Of a stretch of 64,000 bases of DNA, positions 1 to 11,274 are shown in pieces. The DNA lies in assembly GCA_002162755.1 (NCBI GenBank), contig MAAS01000013.1:149331-213330 (forward strand), given 5' to 3'. The position numbers were made by a program, and so were the translations under genes. Numbering within the stretch: the first letter of the stretch is position 1; each line of letters opens with the position of its first letter. The notes beneath the pieces are model-generated. The model was not told the DNA's origin and ran no database searches. It worked only from the letters and a program-made list of their open reading frames with translations. The stretch comes from Gammaproteobacteria bacterium 50_400_T64 (GTDB lineage Bacteria; Pseudomonadota; Gammaproteobacteria; Pseudomonadales; Porticoccaceae).

Positions 1-927
<927 letters not shown>

Positions 928-930
928 TAC

Positions 931-1446
931 TTAAGCCTTGGCTCGAGCCTGCAGTTTGTCCTGTAAGGCCTGGTCTTTTTCGATAACGACCTGAGCATTC
1001 GCGGCGCGCTCGTCGAGCAGGCGTTGATGCAGCGCTGGATCGGCACCGGCGATAATCTGAGCGGCCAGATAAGCGGCATTTTTAGCGCCGGCCTTGCCGA
1101 TGGCAACGGTGGCAACGGGAATGCCGCCGGGCATTTGTACGGTTGAGAGTAATGCGTCGAGGCCTTCGAGAGAGCCGTTAATCGGCACGCCAATAACCGG
1201 TCTTAATGTCAGTGCCGCCACTGCACCGGCCAGATGTGCGGCCATACCTGCCGCACAGATAAAGGCGGCGCAACCGCGCTCATCGGCAGAGGTCACGTAG
1301 TCATGGGTGACGGCGGGGGTGCGGTGGGCCGAGGTGACCTTCGCTTCGAAAGGTATGCCAAGTTTATTGAGCACGTCAAAACTGGCTTCCATGATGGGAA
1401 GGTCGGAGTCGGAGCCCATTAGGATGGCGACGAAAGGTTTGCTCAT
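931..1446 (-). CDS. purE: N5-carboxyaminoimidazole ribonucleotide mutase
   Basis: [60 protein letters not shown] is the PurE signature; ATG at 1444-1446. Confidence 0.95.
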   Translation of the reverse strand: MSKPFVAILMGSDSDLPIMEASFDVLNKLGIPFEAKVTSAHRTPAVTHDYVTSADERGCAAFICAAGMAAHLAGAVAALTLRPVIGVPINGSLEGLDALLSTVQMPGGIPVATVAIGKAGAKNAAYLAAQIIAGADPALHQRLLDERAANAQVVIEKDQALQDKLQARAKA

Positions 1447-1521
1447 GGGGTGAAGCCTCGTGTGCTGTGAAAAACCGCACAGGCTACCCGAAGACGCAGA
1501 CAAGGGCAATCGGGGCGGGGG

Positions 1522-2631
1522 CTATTTGATGCGGTTATAAAGTCCGGCTCGCTGCTCGACCCAGCCTTCGAGCTCAAGTTGTACCAGCTGGGCGCTGAGC
1601 GTGGCAGCTGCGAGTTGGGTACGTGACATCAATGTATCCAGGTCAGCAGGGTCAAAGCCGAGTGCGTTGAGTATCTGATTCGCGGTGTTATCAAGCTTGC
1701 TGATAGCGTCTGGTGTGTTTGCTGGCTCCACCCCTTCGGCTTTGTAGGCAAGCATGCCGCCCAGTTCATTAATGATGTCATCGGCCGTTTCTACCAGTGC
1801 TGCGCCCTGTCGAATCAGTTGGTGGCAGCCCTTGGCGCTGGGGTTGTGGATAGATCCGGGTATGGCAAAAACCTCGCGCCCTTGCTCCATGGCGAGGCGG
1901 GCGGTAATCAGTGACCCACTTTTCAGTGCGGCTTCGACGACGAGAACACCGAGGCTGAGGCCGCTGATAATGCGATTGCGCTGGGGGAAGTTGCCGGGGC
2001 GGGCTGGCGTGCCGGGCGGGAATTCGGAAACAATAGCCCCGCCCCTGGTGAGAATGTCTGCATAGAGACTTTGGTGGCGGCGGGGGTAAATAACATCAAC
2101 CCCGGTGCCGAGCACGGCGATGGTATTGCCGGTTTCCAGTGCGCCGAGGTGGGCGGCAGCATCTATACCCAGGGCCAGACCGCTGGTAATCGTAAAGCCA
2201 CTATTGGCCAGATATCGAGCAAAGGCGCGCGCATTTTGTTGTCCAGCGGCGGAATGGTGGCGGCTACCGACGATGGCTATTTGCGGCAGGTTTAGGGCGC
2301 TGGTGTTGCCTTTGACAAAGAGCAGGGCAGGCGGCGTATCGATTTCCCGCAACAGCGCCGGATAGTCTGGCGAAGATATAAGAACGATATCGATAGCTTG
2401 CGCAGTGCAGGTGTGGAGAATCTCTTGTGCGAATTGTGCAAAATCAGCAGGTTTGGCGCGGTAGGCGTTTAGCCCTTTGCGGTAGGCGGGTACTACTGTA
2501 TTTGTCGGGGTTTGCAGGGCTTGGGTAAAAGAGCCAAATTGTTGGTGAAGTTTACTGAGGGCAACGGAGCCGATGCCGGGGAGTGCTTGTAGTATCAGGG
2601 CGCATTCGTGCTCGGTGAGCATAGGTCCCAT
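1522..2631 (-). CDS. dprA: DNA-processing protein DprA
   Basis: Rossmann-like core IAIVGSRHHSAAGQQNARAFARYLANSGFTITSGLALGIDAAAHLGAL..VFAIPGSIHNPSAKGCHQLIRQGAALVE plus C-terminal winged helix. Confidence 0.95.
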   Translation of the reverse strand: MGPMLTEHECALILQALPGIGSVALSKLHQQFGSFTQALQTPTNTVVPAYRKGLNAYRAKPADFAQFAQEILHTCTAQAIDIVLISSPDYPALLREIDTPPALLFVKGNTSALNLPQIAIVGSRHHSAAGQQNARAFARYLANSGFTITSGLALGIDAAAHLGALETGNTIAVLGTGVDVIYPRRHQSLYADILTRGGAIVSEFPPGTPARPGNFPQRNRIISGLSLGVLVVEAALKSGSLITARLAMEQGREVFAIPGSIHNPSAKGCHQLIRQGAALVETADDIINELGGMLAYKAEGVEPANTPDAISKLDNTANQILNALGFDPADLDTLMSRTQLAAATLSAQLVQLELEGWVEQRAGLYNRIK

Positions 2632-2657
2632 CCTTGGGCATGTTGAAGGCTATCTTC

Positions 2658-2694
2658 TTAATAGAAAGGCCCCGTGTAAGGACCTTTCTATTAA
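2658..2694. repeat. Perfect 12-bp inverted repeat (ttaatagaaagg / cctttctattaa), possible weak terminator or processing hairpin
   Basis: Arms at 2658-2669 and 2683-2694, 13-nt loop, between dprA and the LysM gene; no strong T tract. Confidence 0.5.
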
Positions 2695-2704
2695 AGTGTT
2701 GGGT

Positions 2705-3733
2705 TTATGGTTGACGTACGATGTCTTTGATCTGGATGGGTAATTCAGCCGTGAGAACCAGGGCAAAGCTCATCTTTTCAAAGGTACGGAAAACCATTAG
2801 CAGGCCGGCTTTCTCTGGGGGTAGAGTGACGCTGCCGCCTTGTACGCGGTCTTTAACAACGACACCGGCCTTGAGGATAGATAGCATATTGCCAATTTCT
2901 ATACCGTCGCGCTCGCCGAGATTAATGCTGACTACGTCGAGCATACCGCCGGTACTCACTGCGCCTTCAACGGATAGGATCAAGCCTTCGGTGCCTTCAG
3001 GAGGGGCGCTGGGGTAGAACGTTGTATCAATCTTGCGTTCTTCATGTTCCAGGAGCCTGTCGTCGATACGCAGTTCTTCAAGACTACGGGTGGCGATGAG
3101 TGTAAGGATGTCGTCGTTAAGAGCCGTTACGCTTCCTGCGCCAATATCTTTCGCTCGAATACCAAGTGTTTCATTGGTGATTGGGTCGACGAAAGCGCCA
3201 CCGTTGCGATAAATGCCATAGGAGTTCTGAGTCTCGGAGAAGTCGCCTCGGGCATAAAAGCTATCACCTTTAGCCGTGAGTAAATGCTTGGTTTGGCCGG
3301 CAAGTATGTAAGGGGCACTCTCGAGCACACCGGGCTCAACAACGCGATTACGGGACAGGAAGCTATTGATCATATCCAGTGGCAGAGCGGGGATGGCCTG
3401 GCGGTCGGCGATTTCGCGGATTTTAGGGCTGAGTTTAACGTTGCGGCTGCGCGTGAGCGTTAGACGGGGTTTGCCATCAATGTAGATCAGGCTGATGATG
3501 TCGCCAGGGTAGATCAAATGAGGGTTTTGAATTTGTGGATTGACCTGCCATATTTCGGGCCACAACCAGGGTTGGGCGAGAAAGTGGGCAGAAATATCCC
3601 AGAGAGTATCGCCCTTCGTGACCGTGTGCTTGTCGGGGATATCGTCGTTAAACGGGGCTTCGGCCACGGCTGTTGTGACAAGGACACAGACACTCATTAA
3701 TGCCAGTGCTACTGTCTTTATAGGGCTCTTCAT
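2705..3733 (-). CDS. LysM peptidoglycan-binding domain protein, signal peptide
   Basis: Sec-like N-terminus and LysM segment HTVTKGDTLWDISAHFLAQPWLWPEIWQVNPQIQNPHLIYPGDIISL; located between dprA and def as in Pseudomonas-type gene order. Confidence 0.9.
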   Translation of the reverse strand: MKSPIKTVALALMSVCVLVTTAVAEAPFNDDIPDKHTVTKGDTLWDISAHFLAQPWLWPEIWQVNPQIQNPHLIYPGDIISLIYIDGKPRLTLTRSRNVKLSPKIREIADRQAIPALPLDMINSFLSRNRVVEPGVLESAPYILAGQTKHLLTAKGDSFYARGDFSETQNSYGIYRNGGAFVDPITNETLGIRAKDIGAGSVTALNDDILTLIATRSLEELRIDDRLLEHEERKIDTTFYPSAPPEGTEGLILSVEGAVSTGGMLDVVSINLGERDGIEIGNMLSILKAGVVVKDRVQGGSVTLPPEKAGLLMVFRTFEKMSFALVLTAELPIQIKDIVRQP

Positions 3734-3865
3734 AAAGGCTCTTCCTTAGGCTGAATGCCGATGGTGTATACTGCGGTCATCGGCAGGTTCAGGGTTGTAA
3801 TTATTGGACCAGCCCGGATGTTAACAGCCGTTTATACTTTTTTGCTAGAATTCCATCACAAAGCT

Positions 3866-4372
3866 ATGACTATTCGAACAATTCTTGAATTTCCCGACCC
3901 CCGCTTACGTACTACAGCTGCGCCAGTGGCAAAGGTCGATAAGCATATTCGCTACCTGCTCGACGACATGTTTGAAACCATGTACGAGGCCAAGGGTATT
4001 GGTTTGGCGGCGACACAAATTGACGTACACGAACGGGTTGTCGTGATGGATGTCTCGGAAGAGAGAGATAGCCCGCTGATTCTGATTAACCCCGAAGTTG
4101 AACTTATCGGCGATGGCCGGCTGGAACACGATGAAGGCTGCCTTTCTGTGCCGGGGTTCTACGAAACCGTGTCGCGTCCTGACTGTATTCGCCTGCGAGC
4201 GACCAACGAAAAGGGTGAAACCTTTGAGCTGGAGCCGGATGGTCTGCTGGCGGTATGCATTCAGCATGAGCTTGACCATCTTAATGGCAAATTGTTTGTC
4301 GATTATCTATCTGCTCTGAAGCGCCAGCGGATTCGTAAAAAGCTGGAAAAGCTGCATCGGCAATTGGCTTAA
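3866..4372 (+). CDS. def: Peptide deformylase
   Basis: Motifs [18 protein letters not shown], and [14 protein letters not shown] at 3866 ([18 protein letters not shown]). Confidence 0.95.
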   Translation: MTIRTILEFPDPRLRTTAAPVAKVDKHIRYLLDDMFETMYEAKGIGLAATQIDVHERVVVMDVSEERDSPLILINPEVELIGDGRLEHDEGCLSVPGFYETVSRPDCIRLRATNEKGETFELEPDGLLAVCIQHELDHLNGKLFVDYLSALKRQRIRKKLEKLHRQLA

Positions 4373-4447
4373 TATTTATCGAGAGCCGTTTTTAGACTGC
4401 ACTCCCCATCGTTTTAAGCGCTACTTGCCGCCTATTGAGATCCTACT

Positions 4448-5416
4448 TTGAAGATTATTTTTGCCGGTACTCCCGATTTTGCGGTTAGCCACTTAGCCGC
4501 TTTGTTAGATCAGGGAAAACACAGCGTTGTGGCTGTTTATACCCAGCCCGACCGACCTTCAGGGCGCGGTAAAAAGCTCAAGCCTGGGCCGGTAAAACAG
4601 CTGGCAGAGCAACACGACCTGTCCGTTATGCAGCCACTCTCTTTGAAAAGCCCTGAAGATCAGCAACAACTGCAAGCCTTTGATGCCGATTTGATGGTGG
4701 TGGTTGCCTACGGTTTGATATTGCCCCAGGCGGTGCTCGATATGCCGCGCCTGGGCTGCATCAATGTTCACGCTTCTTTGCTGCCGCGCTGGCGGGGTGC
4801 TGCGCCAATACATCGAGCGTTGGAAGCGGGGGACGATAAAACCGGTGTCACCATCATGCAAATGGAAGCGGGGCTCGATACTGGCCCCATGTTGCTCAAG
4901 GCTGAATGCGATATAAGCGCTGAAGATACCGGCAGTAGTCTGCATGACAAATTGGCAGGCATCGGCTGCGAGGCTTTGCTCGAAGCTCTCGACGGTCTGG
5001 CAGGTAATAGCCTGGTCGCCGAAGTACAGGATGATGCGTTGAGCTGTTATGCGCCGAAAATCAGTAAAGAAGAGGCGCGACTCGATTGGTCGTGTTCGGC
5101 AACTGAGCTCGATTTAAAAATTCGCGCCTTCAATGCCTTCCCGGTCGCTTTCACCACCCTGGGTGATGACCGACTGAGAGTGTGGGCTGCCGAATTAGAG
5201 GCCTCCCACAATCATCAATCCAGTGCGGGCACACTTTTAAAATGCGATAGCCGAGGTATTTGGGTGGCCTGTGGGCAGGGCGCGCTAGTGCTCACTGAAA
5301 TACAGCTGCCCGGGAAAAAACGCTTACCGGTACAGGCCGTATTGAATAGTCAGGCGCAATTATTCACTGCAGGCACGCAGCTGGGTTTGCCACAGGACAA
5401 CAACAGTGCAAGTTAG
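4448..5416 (+). CDS. fmt: Methionyl-tRNA formyltransferase
   Basis: MKIIFAGTPDFAVSHLAALL, NVHASLLPRWRGAAPIHRALEAGDDKTGVTIMQMEAGLDTGPML. Confidence 0.96.
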   Translation: MKIIFAGTPDFAVSHLAALLDQGKHSVVAVYTQPDRPSGRGKKLKPGPVKQLAEQHDLSVMQPLSLKSPEDQQQLQAFDADLMVVVAYGLILPQAVLDMPRLGCINVHASLLPRWRGAAPIHRALEAGDDKTGVTIMQMEAGLDTGPMLLKAECDISAEDTGSSLHDKLAGIGCEALLEALDGLAGNSLVAEVQDDALSCYAPKISKEEARLDWSCSATELDLKIRAFNAFPVAFTTLGDDRLRVWAAELEASHNHQSSAGTLLKCDSRGIWVACGQGALVLTEIQLPGKKRLPVQAVLNSQAQLFTAGTQLGLPQDNNSAS

Positions 5417-6701
5417 AGTTGCTGCCGCCAAAGTATTATTAGCCGTTACCCGCGATGGGGTATCCCTCAACCAATGTCTGCCTGAGTTAATGGCGCAGGT
5501 GACGGAGCGTGACAGGCCTCTACTGCAGGAGCTTTGTTACGGCACTCTGCGCTGGTATCCCCGCTTAAACGTCTTACTTCATGAATTACTCGAAAAGCCA
5601 TTCCGTGCAAAAGATCGAGACATTCACGTACTCCTCGCCTGCGCGCTTTATCAGTTGATGGAGACACGCATCCCCGACCACGCCGCCGTTAATGAAACGG
5701 TTGCTGCGATTAAAAAGCTGAAAAAGTCCTGGGCAAAAGGGCTGATTAATGGCGTGCTGCGGCGTTTTATTCGCGAGCGAGATAGTCTCAATACACAATT
5801 TGCCGCTAATAGTGCCTATCAGCATGCCCATCCAAAGTGGCTGTGCAAGCGTATTGAGAAAGCCTGGCCAGAGCAGGCCGCCGCTATTTTTGCTGCCAAT
5901 AATCACCCGGGGCCAATGACATTACGCGTCAATCGCTTGCGGCAGAATCGAGCTGATTACTTAGGCACACTGCAGACGGCGAGCATTGAAGCGAAGGCAA
6001 CAGCGCTGAGCGAAGATGGCGTGCAGCTTATTAAAGCGATGGGTGTTGATGGCATTCCCGGTTTTGCCGAGGGTCAGCTCAGCGTGCAGGACGAGGCGGC
6101 CCAGCTCGCCGCCCAATTGTTGCAGCTAGAATCCGGGCAGCGAGTGCTCGATGCCTGCTGCGCCCCCGGCGGTAAAACCTGCCACATTCTTGAACGCGAG
6201 CCCAAACTCGCCGAACTGGTGGCCCTCGATATCGATGACTCGCGTTTAGAGCGCGTCAGAGAGAATTTCGAACGCTTGAATGTACAGGCCAACTTGGTCG
6301 TGGCAGATGCTGCTGCTACGGATAAGTGGTGGGATGGGCAGCCTTTTGACCGCATCCTGCTCGACGCTCCCTGTTCTGCCACTGGGGTGATTCGACGCCA
6401 CCCCGATATCAAATTACTGCGTAAATCCGATGATATTGCCCGCCTTGCGGAGCTGCAGTCAGCGTTACTTGACGCCCTGTGGCCACTGCTTAAATCTGGG
6501 GGTAAACTACTCTACGCAACCTGCTCCATATTGCCCGAAGAAAACGATGCCAGCATTGCCGGGTTTATTGCTCGCCAGAGCGATGCCAAAGTGCTTAATA
6601 TCACGGCAGAAATAGGTATGCAGACGCCACTGGGGCGTCAATTGTTGCCGACAATCGACGGCCACGATGGTTTTTATTATGCCCTGCTGTGTAAGAGCTA
6701 A
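5406..6701 (+). CDS. rsmB: 16S rRNA (cytosine967-C5)-methyltransferase
   Basis: GTG start, 11-bp overlap with fmt; NOL1/NOP2/Sun motifs VLDACCAPGGKTCHILE, DRILLDAPCSATGVIRRHPD, LLYATCSILPEEN. Confidence 0.95.
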   Translation: MQVRVAAAKVLLAVTRDGVSLNQCLPELMAQVTERDRPLLQELCYGTLRWYPRLNVLLHELLEKPFRAKDRDIHVLLACALYQLMETRIPDHAAVNETVAAIKKLKKSWAKGLINGVLRRFIRERDSLNTQFAANSAYQHAHPKWLCKRIEKAWPEQAAAIFAANNHPGPMTLRVNRLRQNRADYLGTLQTASIEAKATALSEDGVQLIKAMGVDGIPGFAEGQLSVQDEAAQLAAQLLQLESGQRVLDACCAPGGKTCHILEREPKLAELVALDIDDSRLERVRENFERLNVQANLVVADAAATDKWWDGQPFDRILLDAPCSATGVIRRHPDIKLLRKSDDIARLAELQSALLDALWPLLKSGGKLLYATCSILPEENDASIAGFIARQSDAKVLNITAEIGMQTPLGRQLLPTIDGHDGFYYALLCKS

Positions 6702-6728
6702 AACGAAATGAGTAAGCGACGTTAAAAC

Positions 6729-8111
6729 ATGAAAATTGTGATTGTTGGTGCCGGTCAGGTCGGTGGTACGCTGGCTGAAAACCTCGCCAGTGAAGCGAAT
6801 GATATTTCCCTGATCGACCCCGATGAAAAGCGTTTGCGCGAGCTGCAGGACAGGCTCGATATCCGCACTGTACCGGGCCTGGGTTCCCACCCTGACGTGC
6901 TCGAGTCTGCGGGCATAGAAGATGCTGACATGATCGTTGCTGTCACTAGCAGCGATGAAGTGAATATGTTGGCCTGCCAGATCGCCTTCTCGTTGTATCG
7001 CACGCCAACCAAGATTGCCCGAGTGCGTGACAGCAGTTACATCAGCAAAGCCTATCGCGACAAGCTTTTTAATGACGCCCATGTGCCGGTCGATGTGCTG
7101 ATTACGCCTGAGCAAGTAGTGACTGACTATATTCGTAAACTGGTCGAGCATCCCGGTGCTCTGCAGGTGCTCGATTTTGCCGATGGTGACGTGCAATTAA
7201 TGGCGATACGCGCACTTGCGGGTGGGCCGATGGTGGGTCATCAGCTGAGTGAAATTCGCGAAGAAATGCCCGGTGTTGATGCCCGTGCAGCGGCTATTTA
7301 TCGTCAAGACCGCTCCATTGTCCCCCAGGGCGATACGGTGATTGAAGAGGGTGACGAGGTGTTTTTCGTCGCCGCTCGCTCAGATATTCTCAAAGTAATG
7401 AGCTTTCTGCGGCGTGCAGAAAAACCCTATCGTCGCCTGATTATTGCCGGTGGGGGTAATATTGGTTTCCGCCTGGCGAAAGTGCTGGAGGGAAGCTACA
7501 ACGTCAAGGTCATTGAATACAATTTGTCGCGAGCGGAATATCTGGCCGAGTCACTGAATAAAACGGTCGTGTTGAATGGCCAGGCGGCAGACCGGGAATT
7601 ACTACTCGAAGAAAATATCGATAAAACCGATGTTTTCATCGCCGTCACCAATGACGACGAGGTCAATATTATGGCCTCTCTGCTTGCCAAACGTCTGGGT
7701 GCCAGAAAGGTGATGACCCTGATTACCAACCCGGTTTACGCTGAATTGATGCAGGGTAGTGAAATTGATATCGCCGTGTCGCCCCAACAAGCCACCACCA
7801 GTTCACTGCTCAGTCATGTGCGTCGCGGCGATACCGTCAACGTACACTCTCTGCGTCGTGGTGCGGCCGAAGCGCTGGAGATTGTCGCCCACGGTGATGC
7901 CAGAAGCTCGAAAGTAGTGGGCAAGGCGATTGAGGATCTGACCCTGCCAATGGGCTCGACCATTGCGGCATTAGTGCGTCATGGCGAGGTGATTATTACC
8001 CACCACGACACGGTGATAGAGTCGGATGATCACGTCATCGTATTTATGATCGACAAGCGCCATACGCGTGATGTCGAAAAACTCTTTCAAGTTGGCTTCA
8101 CCTTTTTTTAG
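6729..8111 (+). CDS. trkA: Trk potassium uptake system NAD-binding component
   Basis: MKIVIVGAGQVGGTLAENLASEANDISLID; duplicated RCK domains (RRLIIAGGGNIGFRLAKVLE). Confidence 0.96.
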   Translation: MKIVIVGAGQVGGTLAENLASEANDISLIDPDEKRLRELQDRLDIRTVPGLGSHPDVLESAGIEDADMIVAVTSSDEVNMLACQIAFSLYRTPTKIARVRDSSYISKAYRDKLFNDAHVPVDVLITPEQVVTDYIRKLVEHPGALQVLDFADGDVQLMAIRALAGGPMVGHQLSEIREEMPGVDARAAAIYRQDRSIVPQGDTVIEEGDEVFFVAARSDILKVMSFLRRAEKPYRRLIIAGGGNIGFRLAKVLEGSYNVKVIEYNLSRAEYLAESLNKTVVLNGQAADRELLLEENIDKTDVFIAVTNDDEVNIMASLLAKRLGARKVMTLITNPVYAELMQGSEIDIAVSPQQATTSSLLSHVRRGDTVNVHSLRRGAAEALEIVAHGDARSSKVVGKAIEDLTLPMGSTIAALVRHGEVIITHHDTVIESDDHVIVFMIDKRHTRDVEKLFQVGFTFF

Positions 8112-8156
8112 GGACTTATATTTTCGCATGCTCACTTCAAGTCCCGGTACAGCCTA

Positions 8157-9602
8157 ATGCATTATTCAGTAATTGCGCGTATTTTGGGTTTGTTGTTGAT
8201 GATATTCAGCCTCACCCTATTGGTGCCTATTGTTGTGGCGATGATTTATCAAGAGCAAACGATAGGTGCCTTCTTTCTTGCCTTCGCCATTATTTTCTCC
8301 ATTGGCATGCTGGTGTGGCTGCCGAATAGTCGTAGTAGTGGCGATTTGCGCACCCGGGATGGTTTTCTGGTAACCGTACTTTTTTGGGGCATGCTCGGTC
8401 TGGGCGGCGCATTGCCGTTGGCGCTGACGGAATCTTCTCTATCTATTACTGACGCGGTGTTTGAATCATTGTCGGGACTGACGACGACTGGCGCTACGGT
8501 GATCAGTGGTCTGGATGAACTACCGCGCTCCGTTCTCTACTATCGCCAGCAACTCCAGTGGTTGGGTGGTATTGGTATTGTGGTGATTGCCGTGGCCATT
8601 ATGCCGATGCTCGGTATTGGCGGCATGCAGCTCTATCGCACCGAAACACCGGGCCCGGTTAAAGACAGCAAGTTGACACCGCGTATTACCGAGACCGCAA
8701 AGGTGTTGTTTTTCATCTACGTTATTCTTACCGCCGCCTGTGCTTTTGCCTATTGGCTGGCGGGGATGAATGCATTTGACGCCATTGGCCATAGTTTTTC
8801 AACGGTCGCCATTGGTGGTTTTTCAACCCATGATGCGAGCATGGGCTTTTTTGATAGCGCTTTAATTAACAGTGTCTGTATATTTTTTATGGCCCTGTCG
8901 GGTCTGAATTTTGGCCTGCATTTTATGGCCTGGCACCGCAAGAGTGTTTTCTCGTATTTTCGCGATTCAGAGGCTTTGCTGTACATGGCGATGTTGGTCG
9001 TCGGTATGTTCGTGGTCTGTGCTTACCTTTACTACAGTGACACCTACGGTGGTATGGATAGCCTCAATCACGGCGTTTTTCAATTAGTGTCGATGATGAC
9101 AACGACAGGTTTTGCCACCGTCAACTTCAGTGCCTGGCCCAGTTTTGTACCTTTCTTTCTTATCTTTCTCTCGTTTTTTGGTGCCTGTGCCGGGTCAACT
9201 GGCGGTGGTATAAAAGTGGGTCGTATGATGGTCATGGCCAAGCAGGGCCTGCGTGAAATTCAAAAGCTGATTCACCCTAATGCGGTGATTCCGATTAAGG
9301 TCAATGGCCGCATTGTGCCGGAGCGTGTTACGAATTCCATCTGGGCTTTCTTTGGGGTTTATCTGGCCGTTTTCTACGGCATTGTGCTGCTATTGATGGC
9401 CTCCGGTCTTGACTACATTACTGCCTGGTCGGCGACGGCGGCTTCACTCAACAATCTCGGTCCGGGGCTGGGCGAAGTGGCGGCTAATTATGGCGGCATC
9501 AATAGCTTTGCCAAATGGGTGCTGTGCGGCGGTATGCTGCTGGGTCGGCTGGAGATCTTTACGCTACTGGTGTTGTTTACGCCGATGTTCTGGCGCCGTT
9601 AG
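8157..9602 (+). CDS. trkH: Trk potassium transporter, membrane subunit
   Basis: Multiple TM segments, filter motifs SGLTTTGATV, TVAIGGFSTHD, MMTTTGFATVNF; follows trkA. Confidence 0.95.
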   Translation: MHYSVIARILGLLLMIFSLTLLVPIVVAMIYQEQTIGAFFLAFAIIFSIGMLVWLPNSRSSGDLRTRDGFLVTVLFWGMLGLGGALPLALTESSLSITDAVFESLSGLTTTGATVISGLDELPRSVLYYRQQLQWLGGIGIVVIAVAIMPMLGIGGMQLYRTETPGPVKDSKLTPRITETAKVLFFIYVILTAACAFAYWLAGMNAFDAIGHSFSTVAIGGFSTHDASMGFFDSALINSVCIFFMALSGLNFGLHFMAWHRKSVFSYFRDSEALLYMAMLVVGMFVVCAYLYYSDTYGGMDSLNHGVFQLVSMMTTTGFATVNFSAWPSFVPFFLIFLSFFGACAGSTGGGIKVGRMMVMAKQGLREIQKLIHPNAVIPIKVNGRIVPERVTNSIWAFFGVYLAVFYGIVLLLMASGLDYITAWSATAASLNNLGPGLGEVAANYGGINSFAKWVLCGGMLLGRLEIFTLLVLFTPMFWRR

Positions 9603-11188
9603 CCCTCACCTTCAAACAGCTTGGCATATTCCTGCCGTAGCAGATGCTTCTTCACTTTACCCGTCGCCGTCATCGGTAACTGCTCGAGAATAATCACTCG
9701 CTTGGGTGTTTCGAAACCGCCGAGCTCCGTTTTACAGTGAGCAATAATTGCCTGTTCATCGAGTTGTGCATCTGGCTTGCGACTCACTACGGCGGTGACA
9801 GCTTCGCCCCAATGTTCGTGGGGCAGGCCAATAACGCCGACATTGGCAACGCCCTCGCAGGCGAGAATACAGCTCTCCACTTTGACGGAAGAAACATTTT
9901 CGCCACCGGACTTAACGATATCCTTCTTGCGATCGACAAAACAGAATTGGCCGTCATCGTCGATGTAACCGATATCACCGGAGTGATGCCAGCCAAAGGC
10001 CTGGGCTTCCTGGGTAGCTTCTTCGTTGCGATAGTAACCGAGCATCACCTGGGGGCAGCGCCACACCACTTCGCCAATTTCACCCGGCGGTAGTAGTTTA
10101 CCCTGGTCGTCCATGACCGCCTGGTCGCTGGTGATGGAGCCGCCACCCCATATATTGCCCTCTTTCTTACCGACCCAATGGGTATCCATCACTGTTGACA
10201 CGCCGTTGATTTCAGTTTGCCCGGAGCCAGTGGTAAAGGGGCAGCCGAAGACCTCGCTAAGCTGGTTCAGTGTTGGCGCATCCATGGGAGCCATACCGTA
10301 CATGCCGATTTGCATGCTGGAATAGTCGTGTTGATCCAGCGTGGGGCTGCCGAGCATGGCCTTCCACATTAGCGGCAGCAAAATGGCGAACTTGAGTTTT
10401 TCAGACTCAATTAACGCCAGCACCGTGGCCGGATTAAAACCATTTTGCAGCACTACTTTGGCACCGAGGTGAAGGGATACCAGTGCGAAGAGTTCGGCGG
10501 TGATATGAAACAACGGCAAGACGGCGGGGTGGGCGGTGCTGTTTTTATTGGCACCAATACTGATGACGGTGTTGAGTGTGGCGATATAAATGTTCTTGTG
10601 GGACAACATCACGCCCTTGGGGCGAGCGGTGGTGCCACTGGTGTACATGATTTGGGCGACATCGTCGTCTTCGATAATAATGTCTTCAACTTCGCTGTTG
10701 TCCTGTCCTGCGAGTAAAGCGTCGATACTAATAACGCCGTCAGTTGCTTCACCTGCGAGGCTCGCTAGCAAGAAGGATCGATCAATATTCGCTGTAACCT
10801 GATTAACCAGAGGCTGAAGTATCGCATCGGCAAATACAGCGACAGCGCCGGAGTGTTCAATGTTGTATTCCACATCCGTGGGATTCTGCACGTAGTTGAT
10901 GGGCACAGCCGTAAAGCCGCCTTTAAAACAGCTCAGCAAAGCGGTGAGCATCTGACTGGTATTGGCGCCGAGAATGGCAATACGGTCGCCCTGTTTAATA
11001 CCCTTTTCACGTAAGCCGCGAACCAGCTGATTAACCCGTTGGTTTAAGGTCGCAAAGTCGATGGCAACACGTTCGTCGTCGATGAACTCAACCAGCGCTT
11101 CATGCTGCCCGTGGCTGGCAGCCCGGCGGCGTAGGGTGTCGCCCATGGCGATGCGGCGGATCAAATTGACTTCAAGGGGAGTACTCAT
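9599..11188 (-). CDS. AMP-dependent acyl-CoA synthetase/ligase
   Basis: ANL motifs IMYTSGTTARPKGVMLSHKN, GWHHSGDIGYIDDDGQFCFVDRKKDIVKSGGENVSS, PMTATGKVKKHLLR. Confidence 0.93.
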   Translation of the reverse strand: MSTPLEVNLIRRIAMGDTLRRRAASHGQHEALVEFIDDERVAIDFATLNQRVNQLVRGLREKGIKQGDRIAILGANTSQMLTALLSCFKGGFTAVPINYVQNPTDVEYNIEHSGAVAVFADAILQPLVNQVTANIDRSFLLASLAGEATDGVISIDALLAGQDNSEVEDIIIEDDDVAQIMYTSGTTARPKGVMLSHKNIYIATLNTVISIGANKNSTAHPAVLPLFHITAELFALVSLHLGAKVVLQNGFNPATVLALIESEKLKFAILLPLMWKAMLGSPTLDQHDYSSMQIGMYGMAPMDAPTLNQLSEVFGCPFTTGSGQTEINGVSTVMDTHWVGKKEGNIWGGGSITSDQAVMDDQGKLLPPGEIGEVVWRCPQVMLGYYRNEEATQEAQAFGWHHSGDIGYIDDDGQFCFVDRKKDIVKSGGENVSSVKVESCILACEGVANVGVIGLPHEHWGEAVTAVVSRKPDAQLDEQAIIAHCKTELGGFETPKRVIILEQLPMTATGKVKKHLLRQEYAKLFEGEG

Positions 11189-11274
11189 CAGCTTGGCTCT
11201 TTTATTGTTTTATTGATGGAATTCCTGATTAACGCGGGTTTGATCAAGGATTCCTTACAGTTTGAGCAGCGCGG

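Noticed and set aside
6507-7196. 229-aa minus-strand ORF opposite rsmB/trkA
   Set aside because: Lies antisense to two clearly conserved genes; shadow ORF with no recognisable domain.
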